Shown here: piece after piece, positions 49,648 through 52,245 of the stretch | Layout: every line of letters starts with the position of its first letter | Numbering within the stretch: the first letter of the stretch is position 1 | From: Symbiodinium natans | Taxonomy: Eukaryota; Sar; Dinophyceae; Suessiales; Symbiodiniaceae | Direction of reading: 5' to 3' | Length of the DNA: 52,245 nucleotides | Assembly (NCBI GenBank): GCA_905221605.1 | Contig: CAJNDS010000003.1 | Coordinates: 755,001-807,245 of the forward strand | Program-made: the position numbers and the translations under genes | Notes under the pieces: model-generated | Seen by the model: only the letters and a program-made list of their open reading frames with translations | Database searches by the model: none | What the model was told of the DNA's origin: nothing

Positions 49648-49732
49648 CACTGGCTCCAGTCCTGGGTGTACATTCATGCCAGGCTGGAGACACTCGTGCG
49701 GCGGCGCCTGGCACGTGCCCGGATGCCCAGGG
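49648..49732 (+). CDS. Candidate exon (HWLQSWVYIHARLETLVRRR)
   Basis: 85-nt island ending in ATGCCCAGG with donor GTGAGG, directly followed by CCCTAAA units. Entry after catctcgag is less typical because no G follows. Confidence 0.5.
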
Positions 49733-49737
49733 GTGAG

Positions 49738-49868
49738 GGGACCCTAAACCCTAAACCCTAAACCCTAAACCCTAAACCCTAAACCCTCAACCCTCAACCC
49801 TAAACCCTAAACCCTAAACCCTAAACCCTAAACCCTAAACCCTAAACCCTAAACCCTAAACCCTAAAC
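49738..49868 (-). repeat. CCCTAAA array with CCCTCAA block
   Basis: Begins nine bases after the candidate donor GTGAGG at 49733. Two CCCTCAA units lie inside. Confidence 0.97.
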
Positions 49869-49915
49869 GGTCGGGAATCGGTTCAGGCTGCTGGGGCTCA
49901 GGTAGACGTAAGGTC

Positions 49916-50130
49916 TAGGGTTTAGGGTTTAGGGTTTAGGGTTTAGGGTGCAGGGTGTAGAGTTTGGGGCTTTTGATTTGTGGTTTGGAGTTTAGAGGTT
50001 CGGATTCAGTAGAATGTAAGGTTTGAGAGATAGAGTTGAGGGCTTAGGGGGTAGGGTTTAGGGTTTAGGGTTTAGGGTTTAGGGTTTAGGGGTTTAGGGT
50101 TTAGGGTTTAGGGGTTTCGGGTTTAGGGGT
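49916..50130 (+). repeat. TTTAGGG tracts
   Basis: Two blocks, 49916-49950 and 50055-50130, with 8-bp GTTTAGGG variants in the second. Confidence 0.93.
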
Positions 50131-50488
50131 TTAGGGGTTTTGGGATTTAGGGCCGAGCTTAGGGTGCCAGGCTCTGAACAAACCCCAACACGCCTGAACC
50201 TACGAGAGCTTTACGCAGTTTACCAGGCCAAGGGCTCTTATAGGGTTTAGGGTTTAGGGTTTAGGGTTTAGGGATCAGGGTTTAGGGTTTAGGCTTGTCT
50301 TGCGGCCTGCGGCTGCGCCTGTACGGCCCGAAAACGAAACCCTCACAATACGCCCCAGACTTTTAATCCCGACACTTTGCACAGCTGCGTCTACGCGGCC
50401 CTGAACTCTACACCTTAAACCCTAATCCCAAACTCTCAACCCACAATTATAAATATGGTTTCGATGTGAGCACAGATGCTCCTCGTAG

Positions 50489-50540
50489 GCTGGGGGCGAT
50501 GGCCCCGGAGCTGCTAGAAACGTGCGTCTGGCCAAGGCGC
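50489..50540 (+). CDS. Candidate exon (LGAMAPELLETCVWPRR)
   Basis: 52-nt island between cctcgtag|G and GTTTTTGTG, open on +. Upstream bases keep the same frame open to about 50470. Confidence 0.4.
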
Positions 50541-50894
50541 GTTTTTGTGTGGGGTTTAGGGCTTGGGGGTTTCGGGCGTAGGGTTTAGGGTTTAGGGTTG
50601 AGGTTGAGGATTGAGGGGGTCTAGGGGATTTGGGGGGTTTAAGAGAGTTTAAAAGCGGGTTTAAGAGGGTTTAAGAGGGGGCTTACGAGGGCTTTAAGAG
50701 GGAGTGGGGTTGCAGGGTTTTGTTTGCCAGATTTGCCTTTGTCTCCGTAAACTTTCGGGGGTTTAGGGTTTACGGTTTAGAGTTAGTATGAGTTTGGGTT
50801 TAGGGCTTCGAGGTTTGCTTCAAGAGGAAGGTGAAGGCAACACGCGATCCCCAGTTCTAGGTTCCAACTACGAAAGAAGCATAAACCCGGGTTT

Positions 50895-51080
50895 ATTGTT
50901 TAGGGTTTAGGGTTTAGGGTTTAGGGTTTAGGGTTTATAGGGTTTATAGGGTTTAGGGCTTAGGGCTTAAGGCTTAGGGCTTAGGGTTTAGGGTTTATGG
51001 TTTAGGGCTTGAGGGTTTAGGGCTTGGGGCTTAGGGCTTAGGGTTCAGGGCTTAGGGTTTAGGGCTTAGGGTTTAGTAAT
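50895..51080 (+). repeat. TTTAGGG / GCTTAGG tract
   Basis: Mixed TTTAGGG, TATAGGG and GCTTAGG units ending in aatttag, the acceptor of the next candidate exon. Confidence 0.93.
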
Positions 51081-51084
51081 TTAG

Positions 51085-51192
51085 GGTCCTACATCAACTT
51101 GGAAGCCAGCGAGGTGATGCTCGAAGAGGCGGTGAGCCGTCAGACGGACCGCGTCTGGGCGAAGGCGCCCCATCATTTTGGGCGGGGCTGGG
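51085..51192 (+). CDS. Candidate exon (SYINLEASEVMLEEAVSRQ)
   Basis: 108-nt island between aatttag|G and GTTTAGTG, the longest of this set. Continues TDRVWAKAPHHFGRGW. Both neighbouring introns would be telomere-like at the splice sites themselves. Confidence 0.55.
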
Positions 51193-51275
51193 GTTTAGTG
51201 TTTAGGGTTTAGGGTTTGGGGTTTAGGGTTTAGGGTTTAGGGTTTAGGGTTTATTTAGGGTTTAGGGGTTAGGGG
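51193..51275 (+). repeat. TTTAGGG tract starting at a candidate donor
   Basis: GTTTAGTG then perfect TTTAGGG units. Confidence 0.95.
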
Positions 51276-51603
51276 ATTTTGGGTTTGGGGTTTAAAGGTT
51301 AGCGAAGTCCCATTATTGGGTCCATGTTCTGCTTTGACCCCCGCCTAGGGCCCTCAGCCTAAAGCCTCAAGTACCCTCGGAGCCCTCAGCCCTCTTCTTC
51401 TAGGGCGTTTTTGGAGTTAAAGAAGCGTCTCAGCCCATAATCCCCACTGAAGCAATGCAAGCTGCCACCTCGCTAGATTTCGCAAAAACAGGAAGGACCC
51501 TCACTCAGCCCTAAATGACTAAAGCCCTCCAGAAACCCCAAACCCTACCAACCCTAATCCCCAAACCTTCAACTCCTGCAAACTACCCGAAGACCTAAAC
51601 CAG

Positions 51604-51657
51604 GGCACCTTGTCCGAAGCGGGCCTCACTGCCCTCATGGAGCAGGCTGCAGAGGGG
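51604..51657 (+). CDS. Candidate exon (GTLSEAGLTALMEQAAEG)
   Basis: Exactly 18 codons between cctaaaccag|G and GTGAGGGG. Clear helical composition. Confidence 0.5.
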
Positions 51658-51871
51658 GTGAGGGGTTCGAAACCCTAAATCCCTAAACCCCAAGCTTTTA
51701 AACCCTAAATCAGGAATCTTTAGACTGTAGTAGGGCTTAGGGTTCAGGGTAAAAGGTTTCTAGGATCTGGGCGTAGGGTTTAAGGTTTCAATGTTGAGGG
51801 TTCAAATCAAGGTTCAAGGTCGGGGGTTTCCCGTGGTCTGGGGTTTAGGGTTTAGGGTTGAGAGGTCAAGG

Positions 51872-52130
51872 TTTACCCTAAACCCTAAACACTAAACCCT
51901 AAACCCTAAACCCTAAACCCCGAAACCCGAAACCCCCAAACCCCCAAACCCTAAACCGCAGCTATTTTAGCTAAGGATCTGGGGTTGAAGGTTTAGGGTT
52001 TAGGGTTGGGCTGTTTCTGTTTAGGGCGGACATACTTGTGGCTTGTAGTCCGGGTTTATATAACCCTAAACCCTAAACCCTAAAACCTAAAACCCTAAAC
52101 CCTAACCCCTAAACCCTAAACCCTCTGGGT
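51872..52130 (-). repeat. CCCTAAA tracts
   Basis: 51872-51955 and 52060-52130, with CCCGAAA and CCCCTAAA variants and a short TTTAGGG stretch between them. Confidence 0.9.
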
Positions 52131-52245
52131 TAAAGGGTTTAGGGATGAGGGGTTTACGCTGGGTCATGGCGTGTTACGGTTTCGGGCAACTACCCTCGAC
52201 CCTAAACCCCGGTTTTAGTGTTTGGGGTTTATGTCCAGGGTTCCT

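Overview
The window looks like nuclear DNA of a dinoflagellate, probably a Symbiodiniaceae-like or related core dinoflagellate (inference). The signs are telomere-type heptamers TTTAGGG/CCCTAAA, short introns whose donors are GT, GC or GA and whose acceptor is nearly always AG followed by G, every supported gene on the + strand, an intact Helitron, and protein families typical of the group. It is a scaffold: 100 Ns lie at 34646-34745. No rRNA, tRNA or CRISPR was seen.

Region 1 (about 0.66-15.95 kb) holds densely packed multi-exon + strand genes with small introns. They are a bZIP protein with a PCNA-box-like and a SUMO-site-like N-terminus (661-1566); a compact DNA cytosine-5 methyltransferase (1711-3845) whose motifs I, IV, VI, VIII, IX and X join in frame across seven introns placed by phase (one more junction unresolved); an unknown CxxC protein (4217-5533); a long unknown gene (5888 to about 11.8 kb) with a Lys/Ala/Pro-rich N-terminus and a 950-bp GT-repeat intron; a hAT-like transposase-derived gene (about 12.0-15.1 kb); and a possible C-terminal exon or separate gene (15144-15944). 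This block is saturated with the pentamer CCGAG in several reading frames.

Region 2 (about 16-31 kb) and region 4 (about 41.8-52.2 kb) look like subtelomeric noise: dozens of TTTAGGG-like tracts in both orientations. Between them lie 35-110 bp islands that are open on the + strand and bounded by AG and GT/GC. Three islands (29122-29197, 29963-29997, 30983-31029) join in phase into a RING-H2 finger core. My reading is that these regions are genes whose introns are largely made of telomere-like repeats. The DNMT gene has a small intron of the same kind at 3083-3184.

Region 3 (about 31.2-41.8 kb) has an AT-rich satellite with a three-monomer higher-order repeat (32340-34500), a CA microsatellite, the gap, a block of telomere variants, GC-rich palindromic repeats (35510-35725) and a complete Helitron Rep-helicase gene (36946-41292, three exons).

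Hypothesis: telomere-like heptamers spread as intron sequence in this genome, since GTTTAGGG supplies a GT donor and expansion of the tract then enlarges the intron. RNA-seq is the decisive test.
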